This document shows, piece by piece, positions 17,202-25,462 of a stretch of 64,000 nucleotides of DNA; position 1 is the stretch's first letter, and every line of letters starts with the position of its first letter. The DNA comes from CAZGRP01 sp964527995. GTDB taxonomy: Bacteria > Zhuqueibacterota > Zhuqueibacteria > Oceanimicrobiales > CAZGRP01. Made by a program: the position numbers and the translations under genes. Location of the stretch: contig CAZGRP010000013.1 of the NCBI GenBank assembly GCA_964527995.1, positions 1 through 64,000 on the forward strand. The letters run 5' to 3'. The notes below the pieces were generated by a model. That model made no database searches, was not told where the DNA came from, and worked only from the letters and a program-made list of their open reading frames with translations.

Positions 17202-17969
17202 ATGATGGACGTGCAGCTCCAGTTCTACGAACGATCGGGAGCCCACTACCTGCGGTGGACGCGGGCAGAGCGGATCCAGCACTGCCTCCTTGCCGCCAGC
17301 TTCATCGTGCTGGTGGTCACCGGGTTTGCGCTGCGATATCCGGATGCGTGGTGGGTGCGTCCGTTTGTAGGGCAAGAGTGGCTGTTTAATCTGCGAGGTG
17401 TCGTGCATCGCATTGCCGGCGCCACGCTCCTCGGGCTCGGCCTCGTTCACGTCTATTATCTGGCGTTCACGCCTCGCGGGCGGCTGCAGATTGCGGCCTT
17501 GCTCCCTGGATTGCGCGACGTTGTCGATGCGTGGGCGAATCTTCGCTACAACCTGGGCGTGGCACGCCGAAAGCCGAAGTTCGGCCACTACACTTATTTC
17601 GAGAAGGTCGAGTATTGGGCCCTCATCTGGGGCACGGTGGTGATGGGCATCACCGGCTTGATGCTGTGGTTCAACTCGCTCACCTTGAAGATCTTCCCGC
17701 GCTGGGTGATCGATCTGGTGACAGTGGTGCACCTGTATGAGGCCTGGCTTGCGTCTCTGGCCATTGTCGTATGGCACTTCTATTACGTGATCTTCAACCC
17801 GGATGTCTACCCATTGAACAGCAGCATGCTGAACGGCCTGATCAGCGAAGAAGAACTACGCGACGAGCATGCGTTGGAGTGGGAGGCGCTGCGGCAGCAA
17901 GCACCCCGGGCCGAATCGCAGCCATCCGGTCCACCGGAGAGAAGTTCCGCTGCCGCCTCGCGGGAATAG
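17202..17969 (+). CDS. Cytochrome b561/formate-dehydrogenase-gamma-like membrane protein
   Basis: 255 aa with four predicted membrane helices (ERIQHCLLAASFIVLVVTG, then VVHRIAGATLLGLGLVHVYY, EYWALIWGTVVMGITGLML, and YEAWLASLAIVVWHFYYVIF). Histidines within or near helices 1, 2 and 4 suit two b hemes. It is likely the quinone-interacting subunit that passes electrons to or from the 11-heme cytochrome encoded just upstream (83 bp gap). The C-terminal 50 residues are hydrophilic and cytoplasmic. ATGs at 17202 and 17205 are both possible starts. Confidence 0.87.
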   Translation: MMDVQLQFYERSGAHYLRWTRAERIQHCLLAASFIVLVVTGFALRYPDAWWVRPFVGQEWLFNLRGVVHRIAGATLLGLGLVHVYYLAFTPRGRLQIAALLPGLRDVVDAWANLRYNLGVARRKPKFGHYTYFEKVEYWALIWGTVVMGITGLMLWFNSLTLKIFPRWVIDLVTVVHLYEAWLASLAIVVWHFYYVIFNPDVYPLNSSMLNGLISEEELRDEHALEWEALRQQAPRAESQPSGPPERSSAAASRE

Positions 17970-18080
17970 GAGCATTGGAACTTAGCCGACCGATCGAGGC
18001 CATGAGGAGGGTGCCATCACCTTCGCTTTCTGCCTGATGGCCTTGCGACCACCGGAGACTGAACCGACGGAGGAAATGCG

Positions 18081-19337
18081 TTGAAGCCAAAAAGCAGCCT
18101 GGTTCTTCTCTTCCTGCTTGCGTCGAGCCCGCTCGGGGCGCAAACGCTGAGCCTACGTCTGACCAGCTCGGCATATAGCTGGGAGGTGCACCCAACGTTG
18201 GGGAGTTCGCAGACGCAGCTACGTGGTTTCGAGCAGGTGCAGTTGACTGTTGGCAGACTCGGCACTCCGGACCTGTCCTTCACCGCCTTCTGGCAAAGCT
18301 CAGCCAACCTGGCGGGTGCCGACGCCGCCCCGTGGCATCGACTGTACAGCGCGTTTTTTCACTGGCGCCGTCTTGGTCGTCGTCTTGATCTTCGCCTGGG
18401 ACGGCAGCGGCTCTATGACGGCGTCGCTTATGGCACGATGGATGGCCTGCGGGCGAACGTGCGCCTGGCTCGCGATGTTGAGCTCGTCGGCTTCGTCGGC
18501 ACCCTGGTGCCGTATACTCGCAAGGTGGAGGTCGCCTCATGGGATGACGGCCACATTTTCGGTGGCAGACTGAAGCTGCTGAAACTGGCAGGCGGTCGCA
18601 TCTCCTTGAGCTATGTGCGCCGCACCCGTTCGGTGGCGTATCAACGACCGGGGCGTTATAGCCTGCGGCAGCTTGTCCTCACCGATCGCCAGCAACAGCT
18701 CGGCGGCATCGACGTGCAGCGCGCCTTCGGGAAGCGGACGAGCCTCTACGGCCGGTTCGATTGGGATTTCGAGCAGACCCGAGTGCGACGTGCCGAATTC
18801 GAGGCTCAGGTGAGACCCTCTGACAAAATCGAACTGTCTGCCGCTTTCCTCCATCGCGCCCCGCTGATCGATGCAAACTCCATTTTCACGGTGTTCGACT
18901 CCCATACGACCCAGGAGGTCCTGGCTCGGCTGGCCTACAGGGTTCGCACGGACATTTCGGTTTTCGTCCGGACGGGCAGGCTATGGTACAACGGCGACAA
19001 CGGCTTCCGCGCCGCGGCCGGTCTGGTCACCCGGTATGGCACGCTCGGTTTCGAGCACCGCAGCGGTTACGGTGGCACCAGCAACGGCTTGACGGGCTCA
19101 CTGGCGTATCCATTGCGGCCTCATCTGGCGTTGATCGCCGGCACCGGGCTGGCGCGATATCGCCTGTTTGGCGACAGCGGCGACTTCGATACCTCGTTGA
19201 CCGGGTCCATCGGTCTCCAGTACCGGCCGAATCGGCAGTGGACCATCGACCTCATCGGTCACGGACTGCGCAACAAATTCTTCGACAACGATATGCGCCT
19301 CTTTCTGCGCGCGAGCTACTGGCTGTTCGTGCGATAG
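18081..19337 (+). CDS. Outer-membrane beta-barrel protein (porin-like)
   Basis: 418 aa from a TTG start supported by GGAGGAAA at normal spacing. Signal peptide ends PLGAQ. The mature protein consists of alternating amphipathic strands with many aromatic and glycine residues and short turns, with no heme motif and no globular domain, as expected for a barrel of about 16-22 strands. Its position between inner-membrane cytochromes and a 14-heme cytochrome suggests the MtrB/OmbB-like role of holding a cytochrome across the outer membrane. That role is inferred from context, since such barrels have little sequence conservation. Confidence 0.72.
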   Translation: MKPKSSLVLLFLLASSPLGAQTLSLRLTSSAYSWEVHPTLGSSQTQLRGFEQVQLTVGRLGTPDLSFTAFWQSSANLAGADAAPWHRLYSAFFHWRRLGRRLDLRLGRQRLYDGVAYGTMDGLRANVRLARDVELVGFVGTLVPYTRKVEVASWDDGHIFGGRLKLLKLAGGRISLSYVRRTRSVAYQRPGRYSLRQLVLTDRQQQLGGIDVQRAFGKRTSLYGRFDWDFEQTRVRRAEFEAQVRPSDKIELSAAFLHRAPLIDANSIFTVFDSHTTQEVLARLAYRVRTDISVFVRTGRLWYNGDNGFRAAAGLVTRYGTLGFEHRSGYGGTSNGLTGSLAYPLRPHLALIAGTGLARYRLFGDSGDFDTSLTGSIGLQYRPNRQWTIDLIGHGLRNKFFDNDMRLFLRASYWLFVR

Positions 19338-19557
19338 GGCGGATTCGGAGCCAAGACAACCGGCCACCGCGGAGGAGCACACAGCCGCATCACGGAACAC
19401 CGAGATTCCGATGTGTGTTTGGCCGAGCCTGTTCGCGGCTCGTTTTTCGTTCTTTGTGCGAAGAACGCATGAAGTTCCCAATTTCCAGCTCCCGATACCC
19501 GATATCTGGTACTTGATATCGGATCCCTGATTCCGAACTGCAACCCCCGGAGGCTGC

Positions 19558-20745
19558 ATGACACGGCGAATCTGGACTCTTGTGACCGCGCTGCTGTTTG
19601 TTTTGATGACTTCGTGGGCTTTGCCGCAAGAAAAAAAGATGGCGCGCAAGGACGTCATTAAGTTCTCGCACCAGTATCATCTGGAGGATGTCGGCGCGAG
19701 CTGTACGGACTGCCACACCGCCGCGGATTCCAGCATGTCGGCGTCGGATAATCTGTTGCCGACGATGAGTGACTGCGGTGGCTGTCACGACGTCGAGGAC
19801 GAACAGACCTGCACCCAATGTCACTACGAAAAGGAAGAGACACGGGTGCCCTTTCAGAATCCTGCACGGCAGATCCTTTTTGCGCACAAGCTCCACGTGC
19901 AGGATCTGAAACAGGATTGCCAGACTTGTCATCGTGGTCTCGAGGGAGTCGAGTACGCCAGCAAAGCGAACCTTCCGCAAATGAAGGACTGCGTTAGCTG
20001 CCATGACGACCGCCAGGCACCCAGGGAGTGTGCCAACTGTCATGTCAGCACTCTTCGTTTGCGCCCGGTCTCGCACAGTCCGGATTTTCTCGTCGCCCAC
20101 AAACGCACGGCGCGGATCGACCTGAGCGATTGCGCGGTTTGCCACTCCCAGGCTGACTGCCAGCAATGCCATGACGCTGCCGTCCTCACCGGTGTACCTG
20201 CCAACAGTGGCAAGAGGCTGGGAGCAAACTTTCGTCCCAACGCAACGGGTACTCGCGCACTCGTCGTCGAGAGGGTCCACGACCTGAATTTCCGCTTCAC
20301 ACACCCTCTCAAGGCCACGGGTCGTGTCGAGGAATGCTCTGTCTGCCACGACCAGCGAACGTTCTGCACGGACTGCCACGCCTCCGAGGGTGTGGACGTG
20401 GCAGGTAAGCCGAGCTGGCATGGTGGCTCGGACTGGGGGGCGTTCGCCGGGGTTGTGCCCCCCCGCGGCGGCCGTCATGCTGAACTCGCCCGGCGCGACA
20501 TCGAGCGCTGCATCTCCTGCCATGACATCGAGGGCCAGGATCCCACCTGCATGCTCTGCCACCGCGATGATGATGGCGTCAAGGGGACGGACCCGAAAAC
20601 CCATAGCAGTGATTTCGCAGACCGATTCGGCGAAGACGCCCAGTTCCATAATGACGACGGTGCCGTCTGTTTCGCCTGTCATACGAATACCAGGCAGGCG
20701 GGAGTCGGCTTCTGCGGCTACTGCCACGGGGCCGAGCCCGAGTGA
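19558..20745 (+). CDS. Tetradecaheme c-type cytochrome
   Basis: 395 aa, exported (signal peptide ends SWALPQ). 14 CxxCH sites with no membrane anchor and no lipobox, one heme per 28 residues. Free His residues in SHQYH and AHKLH-type motifs are likely distal ligands. Size and density suit an MtrA-like heme wire placed inside or near the barrel encoded upstream, although a periplasmic carrier is possible. The ATG follows CCGGAGG. The 220-bp gap from the porin gene has no clear promoter but contains imperfect GATATC-rich repeats (about 19494-19530). Confidence 0.9.
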   Translation: MTRRIWTLVTALLFVLMTSWALPQEKKMARKDVIKFSHQYHLEDVGASCTDCHTAADSSMSASDNLLPTMSDCGGCHDVEDEQTCTQCHYEKEETRVPFQNPARQILFAHKLHVQDLKQDCQTCHRGLEGVEYASKANLPQMKDCVSCHDDRQAPRECANCHVSTLRLRPVSHSPDFLVAHKRTARIDLSDCAVCHSQADCQQCHDAAVLTGVPANSGKRLGANFRPNATGTRALVVERVHDLNFRFTHPLKATGRVEECSVCHDQRTFCTDCHASEGVDVAGKPSWHGGSDWGAFAGVVPPRGGRHAELARRDIERCISCHDIEGQDPTCMLCHRDDDGVKGTDPKTHSSDFADRFGEDAQFHNDDGAVCFACHTNTRQAGVGFCGYCHGAEPE

Positions 20746-21064
20746 AGTCCGCTGGACCGACATTGGCAATCGTAGCTTTCAAGCGCGGCTCCTGCAAGGG
20801 AGCCGTTGCTGTTTGTGGGCGCGTGCACGCAGCACGATCAGCCTCGGGACGGCGGTACTCCTCCAACCCACCGACTTTCCCTTGAAGGTGCCTTTCCGGG
20901 CCGGGGCCTTTCCTACGATTGAGAACTGATCTCAGTGATTTTCCCATCTATGAAAAGCACTTGCCGGCCATGGTTCCCCGCAAGGCGCCGATAACCTTGT
21001 ACAACCTTTTGAAAAACATCGACCTGAGATGCGCCGGGCGCAGCCCATCATTGGCCTGGCTGTG

Positions 21065-21079
21065 TGGAACATTGTTTGC
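21065..21079 (+). promoter_or_regulatory. Candidate sigma-54 promoter for the iron-uptake genes
   Basis: TGGAACATTGTTTGC: GG at -24, GC at -12, correct 15-base frame. It lies about 50 bp upstream of the small gene at 21128 and heads the small ORF-tonB-feoB-feoA set. An 8-bp palindrome TTGTACAA is about 65 bp upstream. Otherwise the gene-free stretch 20746-21127 shows nothing recognisable. Confidence 0.55.
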
Positions 21080-21127
21080 CCGTATTAAAGATGTAAGCCG
21101 GATCTCCATGGCCGAAGGAGTCGCGAC

Positions 21128-21298
21128 GTGACGGACGTCATCGTGGCAGTCGACCCTGCGGGCGAACAGGTCGGGCCACGGGGATGTCATCGCTGCGGCA
21201 ACGCCTTGGCGGTTCTGAAATCGTATGGCCTGGAAACCGCCCTGGGGGAGAAGGCCATGGAGAGACCGCCTGGGTTGACCAGGAGACTGGTCCGGTAA
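21128..21298 (+). CDS. Small Cys-containing hypothetical protein
   Basis: 56 aa from a GTG start with an excellent GAAGGAG ribosome site 7 nt upstream. It contains RGCHRCGNALAVLKSYG, a single CxxC that could bind metal with help from His or dimerisation. No family is recognised. It sits 23 bp before tonB and downstream of the sigma-54-like site at 21065, so it is probably the first gene of the iron-uptake transcript. The position and ribosome site are the main support for calling it real. Confidence 0.5.
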   Translation: MTDVIVAVDPAGEQVGPRGCHRCGNALAVLKSYGLETALGEKAMERPPGLTRRLVR

Positions 21299-21321
21299 CT
21301 CCCTAAAAAGCGAGGTGGGCC

Positions 21322-22005
21322 ATGAAAAGATACGATATGCCGATGGCCGACCTGAGAAGGAACTATCGAAAGGCCTTTGAGTTGGCGCTGGTCGTCTCTT
21401 TGCTCGTCACCATTGTGCTATTCCAGGGATTTCGGGGCATCGGGATTCGCGAGCGTCGGGTTGAGGCCAAGCCGATCGAGATCCGTGTCGAGGACATTCC
21501 GGTCACGCAGCAGTTCAAGCGACCCCCGCCACCGCCGCGGCCGAGCGTGCCGATTCCGACCGAAAGCGAAGACGTCCCAGAGGATGTCACCATCCAGTCG
21601 ACCGAGCTCGACCTGAGCGAGCTGCCTCCGCCGCCTCCACCGCCTGAGTCGCAGAGCGGCGATATCGAATCAGGGTACGTCTTCGTGCCCTACGACGAGG
21701 CGCCTCAGTTGATTGGCGGGATGGCGTCGATCCGGCGTTACCTTGTCTACCCGGAGCTGGCACGCAAGGCTGGAATCGAAGGCGTGGTGATGATCGGCGT
21801 GCTGATCGATGAGAGCGGCAAGCCGATCAAGACGCAAATCCTCAAGGCCTCTGGAGCCCATATCGGTTTCGAGGAAGCCGCGGCTACGGCCGTCATGCAC
21901 ACAAGATGGAAGCCGGCCAAACAGCGCGACAGGCCAGTGAAGGTATGGGTGTCCATTCCGATCCGCTTCAAGCTTCGTGAGGCGGCCGTAAACCAGCCGT
22001 CGTGA
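21322..22005 (+). CDS. tonB: TonB family energy-transduction protein
   Basis: 227 aa. One N-terminal membrane helix (about 20-37), a proline-rich periplasmic linker (RPPPPPRPSVP, LPPPPPPPES) and a C-terminal TonB domain (about 130-218) starting MASIRRYLVYPELARKAGIE. It transfers proton-motive force from ExbBD to outer-membrane receptors; exbB and exbD are not in the window. Placement directly before feoB suggests iron-related transport. The domain order and length are typical of the short TonB form found in Bacteroidota and relatives. Confidence 0.9.
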   Translation: MKRYDMPMADLRRNYRKAFELALVVSLLVTIVLFQGFRGIGIRERRVEAKPIEIRVEDIPVTQQFKRPPPPPRPSVPIPTESEDVPEDVTIQSTELDLSELPPPPPPPESQSGDIESGYVFVPYDEAPQLIGGMASIRRYLVYPELARKAGIEGVVMIGVLIDESGKPIKTQILKASGAHIGFEEAAATAVMHTRWKPAKQRDRPVKVWVSIPIRFKLREAAVNQPS

Positions 22006-22056
22006 GGGCAAGGAACCATCCACGGATCGTGACAGGAAAATCAACGCAGGGATCGA

Positions 22057-24039
22057 ATGCCGCACTGCTGTGGTCGAAGTGAAACCGATGAGGTGCAGCG
22101 CGGCGATGCCGTCGTCCTGGTGGGGAATCCGAACGTTGGTAAGAGCGTAATCTTCGGATATCTCACCGGGCGGTACGTCACCGTCGCTAACTATCCCGGC
22201 ACGACTGTGGAAATCGCCACAGGCAAGGCCCGGTGGAACGGTCGCGTTCATGCCGTCATCGATACGCCGGGAGTCAACAGCCTTCTGCCGGTGTCCGAAG
22301 AAGAGCGTGTGACCTGTGACATCCTTCTCCGCGGTCGGGCACGGCATGTGGTCCAGGTAGCAGACGCCAAGAATCTGCGGCGCGCACTGATGCTTTCGGT
22401 GCAGCTCGCGGAGCTTGGCGTTCCTTTTATCCTCGATTTGAACATGATCGACGAAGCCCAGAAGCGCGGCATCGACGTGGATGCAAACGCACTGGCTCGC
22501 CGTCTGGGGGCACCGGTGGTGACGAGTGTTGCCATCCGCAAAGATGGGCTATCGCGGCTGCGGCAGCTGTTGCAGCATGACCCGCCGCGGGCAACCGTCC
22601 GTACTTCCTATCCCGAGGTGATCGAGGCGGCGGTGAGGAAGATCGAGCCTCTGCTACCGGACAGCGGCATCTCACGTCGGGCACTTGCCCTGATGTTCTT
22701 CTCCGGCGACAAGGGAGTGGAATCCTTTCTCGGCGAACACCTGGATGCGGAGGCGATGGCAGCGGTGCGAAGCCTGCGGGACGAGGTTCGCACACAGGTT
22801 TCCGACTCCGTGGCCTGCCTGATTCAGGAAGCACGCCGGCAGACGGTCGAGAAACTGCTTGCCGAGATCTACAGCGCTGATCGGCGTTCGTCCGGCACCC
22901 TGGCGGATCGGATCAGCACTCTGACCATGCATCCGATCTGGGGAGTGCCTGTTGTCCTCCTCATTCTGTTTCTCCTCTATGAGTTTGTCGGCGTCTTCGG
23001 CGCCGGGGTGCTCGTGGATTTTCTCGAGAACCGCCTGTTTGGCGGCTTCATCATACCGTGGTCGGCACGTCTGGTCGACTGGCTGGTGCCCGTTGCTCTT
23101 CTACGCGACTTGCTGGTCGGTCCGTACGGCCTGATCACGATGGCACTCGACTACTCCATCGCCATCGTCCTGCCGGTGGTGGGAACGTTTTTCTTCGCTT
23201 TCGGAGTCCTTGAAGATTCGGGGTACCTGCCTCGCCTTGCCGTCATGCTGAACCGCATCTTTCGAGCCATGGGCTTGAATGGCAAGGCCGTTTTGCCGAT
23301 GGTGTTGGGCTTGGGTTGCGACACCATGGCCACTCTGACCACGCGGATTCTGGAGACGCGCAAGGAGCGGACATTGGTGACGCTTCTACTGGCTTTGGGC
23401 ATCCCGTGCTCGGCCCAGCTCGGGGTGATCCTCGGCATGCTGGGCGGGCTGTCGGCCAGAGCCACCCTGCTGTGGCTCCTGGTCGTCGTCGGCCTGCTAT
23501 TGACTGTAGGGTACCTGGCTTCGAAAGTGATCCCCGGTCAGGGCTCCGACTTCATCCTGGAGCTTCCGCCGATTCGCTGGCCCACGTTCTCCAACCTTGC
23601 TATCAAGACCGTGGCACGCATCGAGTGGTATCTGAGGGAAGCGGTACCGCTGTTCTTTCTGGGCACACTGGTTCTTTTTGTGTTTGCCAAGACGGGAGCA
23701 TTGGCAGTCATTGAACGCGCCGCCGCACCAGTTGTGCAGGGGTTGCTCGGGCTTCCTGCGGCTGCCACCGAGGCTTTTCTTGTCGGCTTCCTGCGGCGCG
23801 ATTACGGTGCGGCGGGCTTGTTCGATCTTGCCCGGAACGGGCTGCTGGATCCCGTGCAGGTGGTCGTCAGCCTCGTCACGATCACCCTGTTTGTCCCGTG
23901 CATTGCAAACTTCTTCATCATCATCAAGGAACGCGGCCTGGCGATCGGCCTGGCCATCTTCAGCTTTATCATTCCGTTCGCCGTCGCAGTGGGCGCGGTG
24001 CTCAACTGGGTACTGCGAGCCTACGGAGTCGCTTTATGA
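22057..24039 (+). CDS. feoB: Ferrous iron transporter FeoB
   Basis: 660 aa. N-terminal cytoplasmic G domain with GNPNVGKS (G1), NYPGTTVE (G2), DTPG (G3) and LNMID (G4), a helical GDI-like region, then a membrane domain with two Gate-type repeats, each with multiple helices (for example around 23300 GLGCDTMATLTT and 23800 LRRDYGAAGLFDL). It imports Fe2+ across the inner membrane, useful for cells that make this much heme. The FeoA-type gene overlaps its stop by 4 bp. It is somewhat shorter than the E. coli protein but normal for the short FeoB form. Confidence 0.95.
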   Translation: MPHCCGRSETDEVQRGDAVVLVGNPNVGKSVIFGYLTGRYVTVANYPGTTVEIATGKARWNGRVHAVIDTPGVNSLLPVSEEERVTCDILLRGRARHVVQVADAKNLRRALMLSVQLAELGVPFILDLNMIDEAQKRGIDVDANALARRLGAPVVTSVAIRKDGLSRLRQLLQHDPPRATVRTSYPEVIEAAVRKIEPLLPDSGISRRALALMFFSGDKGVESFLGEHLDAEAMAAVRSLRDEVRTQVSDSVACLIQEARRQTVEKLLAEIYSADRRSSGTLADRISTLTMHPIWGVPVVLLILFLLYEFVGVFGAGVLVDFLENRLFGGFIIPWSARLVDWLVPVALLRDLLVGPYGLITMALDYSIAIVLPVVGTFFFAFGVLEDSGYLPRLAVMLNRIFRAMGLNGKAVLPMVLGLGCDTMATLTTRILETRKERTLVTLLLALGIPCSAQLGVILGMLGGLSARATLLWLLVVVGLLLTVGYLASKVIPGQGSDFILELPPIRWPTFSNLAIKTVARIEWYLREAVPLFFLGTLVLFVFAKTGALAVIERAAAPVVQGLLGLPAAATEAFLVGFLRRDYGAAGLFDLARNGLLDPVQVVVSLVTITLFVPCIANFFIIIKERGLAIGLAIFSFIIPFAVAVGAVLNWVLRAYGVAL

Positions 24040-24707
24040 AGTGTCCACTTTGCGGGTGTGAGTTTTCCGAAAGCGCTACAACGCAGTGTCGGCGTTGTCC
24101 GCTGCATGGAGATTGTCAGCTCGTGTGCTGCCCGAACTGCGGGTACCAGTGGCCGCAAGATTCGCGCGTCGTCTCCTGGCTGAAACGCGCGTTCCGAGTC
24201 GCGGAGAACGCCACGCGGAGGGCATCTTCACACCTGAACGGGCGGGGACGTGCGGCCGAGGTGCGTCGCACTGGCTCGATTCAACAGCCTCACCTCGGCC
24301 TGCTGCGAAAGGGGATGCGGCGCCTTCTTGGCCGCGGGCTGCCGGGGATGTTTCGCCATCGGCCTCTTGGGCCCGACGCAGCTCCGGAGGTTTTACGGGC
24401 CTTCGACGTCCAATTGCCGCACCCAGCGCCAGACAGGCGAGAACTTCCCGCTGGCGAGGTACGGCTTCGCGACGTACCGGTGGTGCGGCCGCTGACGGAT
24501 CTGCGGGCGGGAGAGGTAGCCCAAGTCGTTTCGGTGAGTTCGGATACAGAGTCACGGCTTCATCGGCTCGGATCGCTGGGGCTCGTACCCGGCTCGGCCA
24601 TCGAACTGCAGCAGAAGCACCCGTCTTTTGTGGTCAAGGTGGATGAGACATTGCTGGCGATGGACCGTGACGTGGCTTCGAGAATCTATGTGGTGCCGGC
24701 CGGATGA
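24036..24707 (+). CDS. FeoA-domain protein with N-terminal Cys-rich zinc ribbon
   Basis: 223 aa. Residues 1-42 hold four Cys pairs (CPLCGC, CRRC, CQLVCC and CPNC) that look like a zinc ribbon or FeS-binding module. A basic, low-complexity linker follows, then a C-terminal FeoA (SH3-like) domain from PLTDLRAGEVAQVV to IYVV. FeoA aids FeoB-mediated Fe2+ uptake. The ATG overlaps the feoB stop (ATGA), supporting this start and coupling. The linker (about 50-145) is unusually Arg-rich and differs in composition from the rest, so a compensated frameshift there is possible. Confidence 0.8.
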   Translation: MKCPLCGCEFSESATTQCRRCPLHGDCQLVCCPNCGYQWPQDSRVVSWLKRAFRVAENATRRASSHLNGRGRAAEVRRTGSIQQPHLGLLRKGMRRLLGRGLPGMFRHRPLGPDAAPEVLRAFDVQLPHPAPDRRELPAGEVRLRDVPVVRPLTDLRAGEVAQVVSVSSDTESRLHRLGSLGLVPGSAIELQQKHPSFVVKVDETLLAMDRDVASRIYVVPAG

Positions 24708-24710
24708 AAC

Positions 24711-24727
24711 GCCGGCTTGCAGCCGGC
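24711..24727. terminator. Short GC hairpin after feoA
   Basis: GCCGGCT (24711-24717) pairs with AGCCGGC (24721-24727) directly after the stop. There is no T tract, so termination is uncertain. Confidence 0.3.
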
Positions 24728-24778
24728 TCCAGCCTTGAGTCCCGGAGGTGCCCTGCAGTGTTCGCGCAGAAAAAGGAC

Positions 24779-24806
24779 TTGATTTTTTCGGCCAGATTGG
24801 TATACT
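24779..24806 (+). promoter_or_regulatory. Sigma-70-type promoter for the 25049-26779 genes
   Basis: TTGATT (24779-24784), 16-bp spacer, TATACT (24801-24806). The -10 element is very good. The leader to 25049 is about 235 nt; nothing else was recognised in 24708-25048. Confidence 0.5.
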
Positions 24807-25048
24807 AAATGACATCGTAGTGATCATACCTCTTGCATCTTGAACCACATGTTTCCCGCCTCTGCAGTCTTTGTCCTGACCGTACGCGCAGGACGTGACA
24901 CGACATGGATCTTCTCGGATCTATGAGCCTTTTGCACGAGCCGCAAGAATCCAGCATCTGAGTAGTAAGGGGACGTAGCGCCGTCGTTGTGGATCTTTTC
25001 TGGCGGTCCGGATACCACCCACCTCTAACCTCGAGGAGGAAAGTGCAC

Positions 25049-25369
25049 ATGAAAAGAGAACCACCTCCACCGGATGTGCACCAGGCCTTTGTGAAGCGCT
25101 ACCCTAAGTTGGGGCAGGCCTGGGAACTCATTGCCGAAGCTGGAGCGGCTGGCCCGATCGATGACAAGACGGCGCGGCTGGTGAAGCTGGGCGCTGCTAT
25201 CGGCGCCTTGCGCGAGGGCGCGGTGCATGCCAGCGTCCGCAAAGCGTTGGCAATCGGGATTTCCAGAGAGGAAATCGAACAAGTCGTCGCTCTGTGTGCT
25301 GGGACCCTGGGCTTGCCTGCCGCTGTTGCCGCTTACACATGGGTTGAAGACGTTTTGAAGCAGGAGTAA
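25049..25369 (+). CDS. Carboxymuconolactone decarboxylase/AhpD-like family protein
   Basis: 106 aa, all-helical, cytoplasmic. The core GAAIGALREGAVHASVRKAL ... ISREEIEQV is the CMD fold signature, with the conserved Glu and His, but the CxxC pair of true AhpD reductases is missing, so a peroxidase-linked thiol role is unlikely. GAGGAGG precedes the ATG at 25049. It lies 93 bp before the HAO-like octaheme gene and likely shares its promoter; how a CMD protein would serve that enzyme is unknown. Confidence 0.82.
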   Translation: MKREPPPPDVHQAFVKRYPKLGQAWELIAEAGAAGPIDDKTARLVKLGAAIGALREGAVHASVRKALAIGISREEIEQVVALCAGTLGLPAAVAAYTWVEDVLKQE

Positions 25370-25462
25370 AGCGCGGCCCGAGGCCTGCGAGGGCAGTGTT
25401 GCCTCTGCGGTATGTCCTGAGCGAATATCTGATGCCCGAGAACCAACCCACGAGGAGGAATC

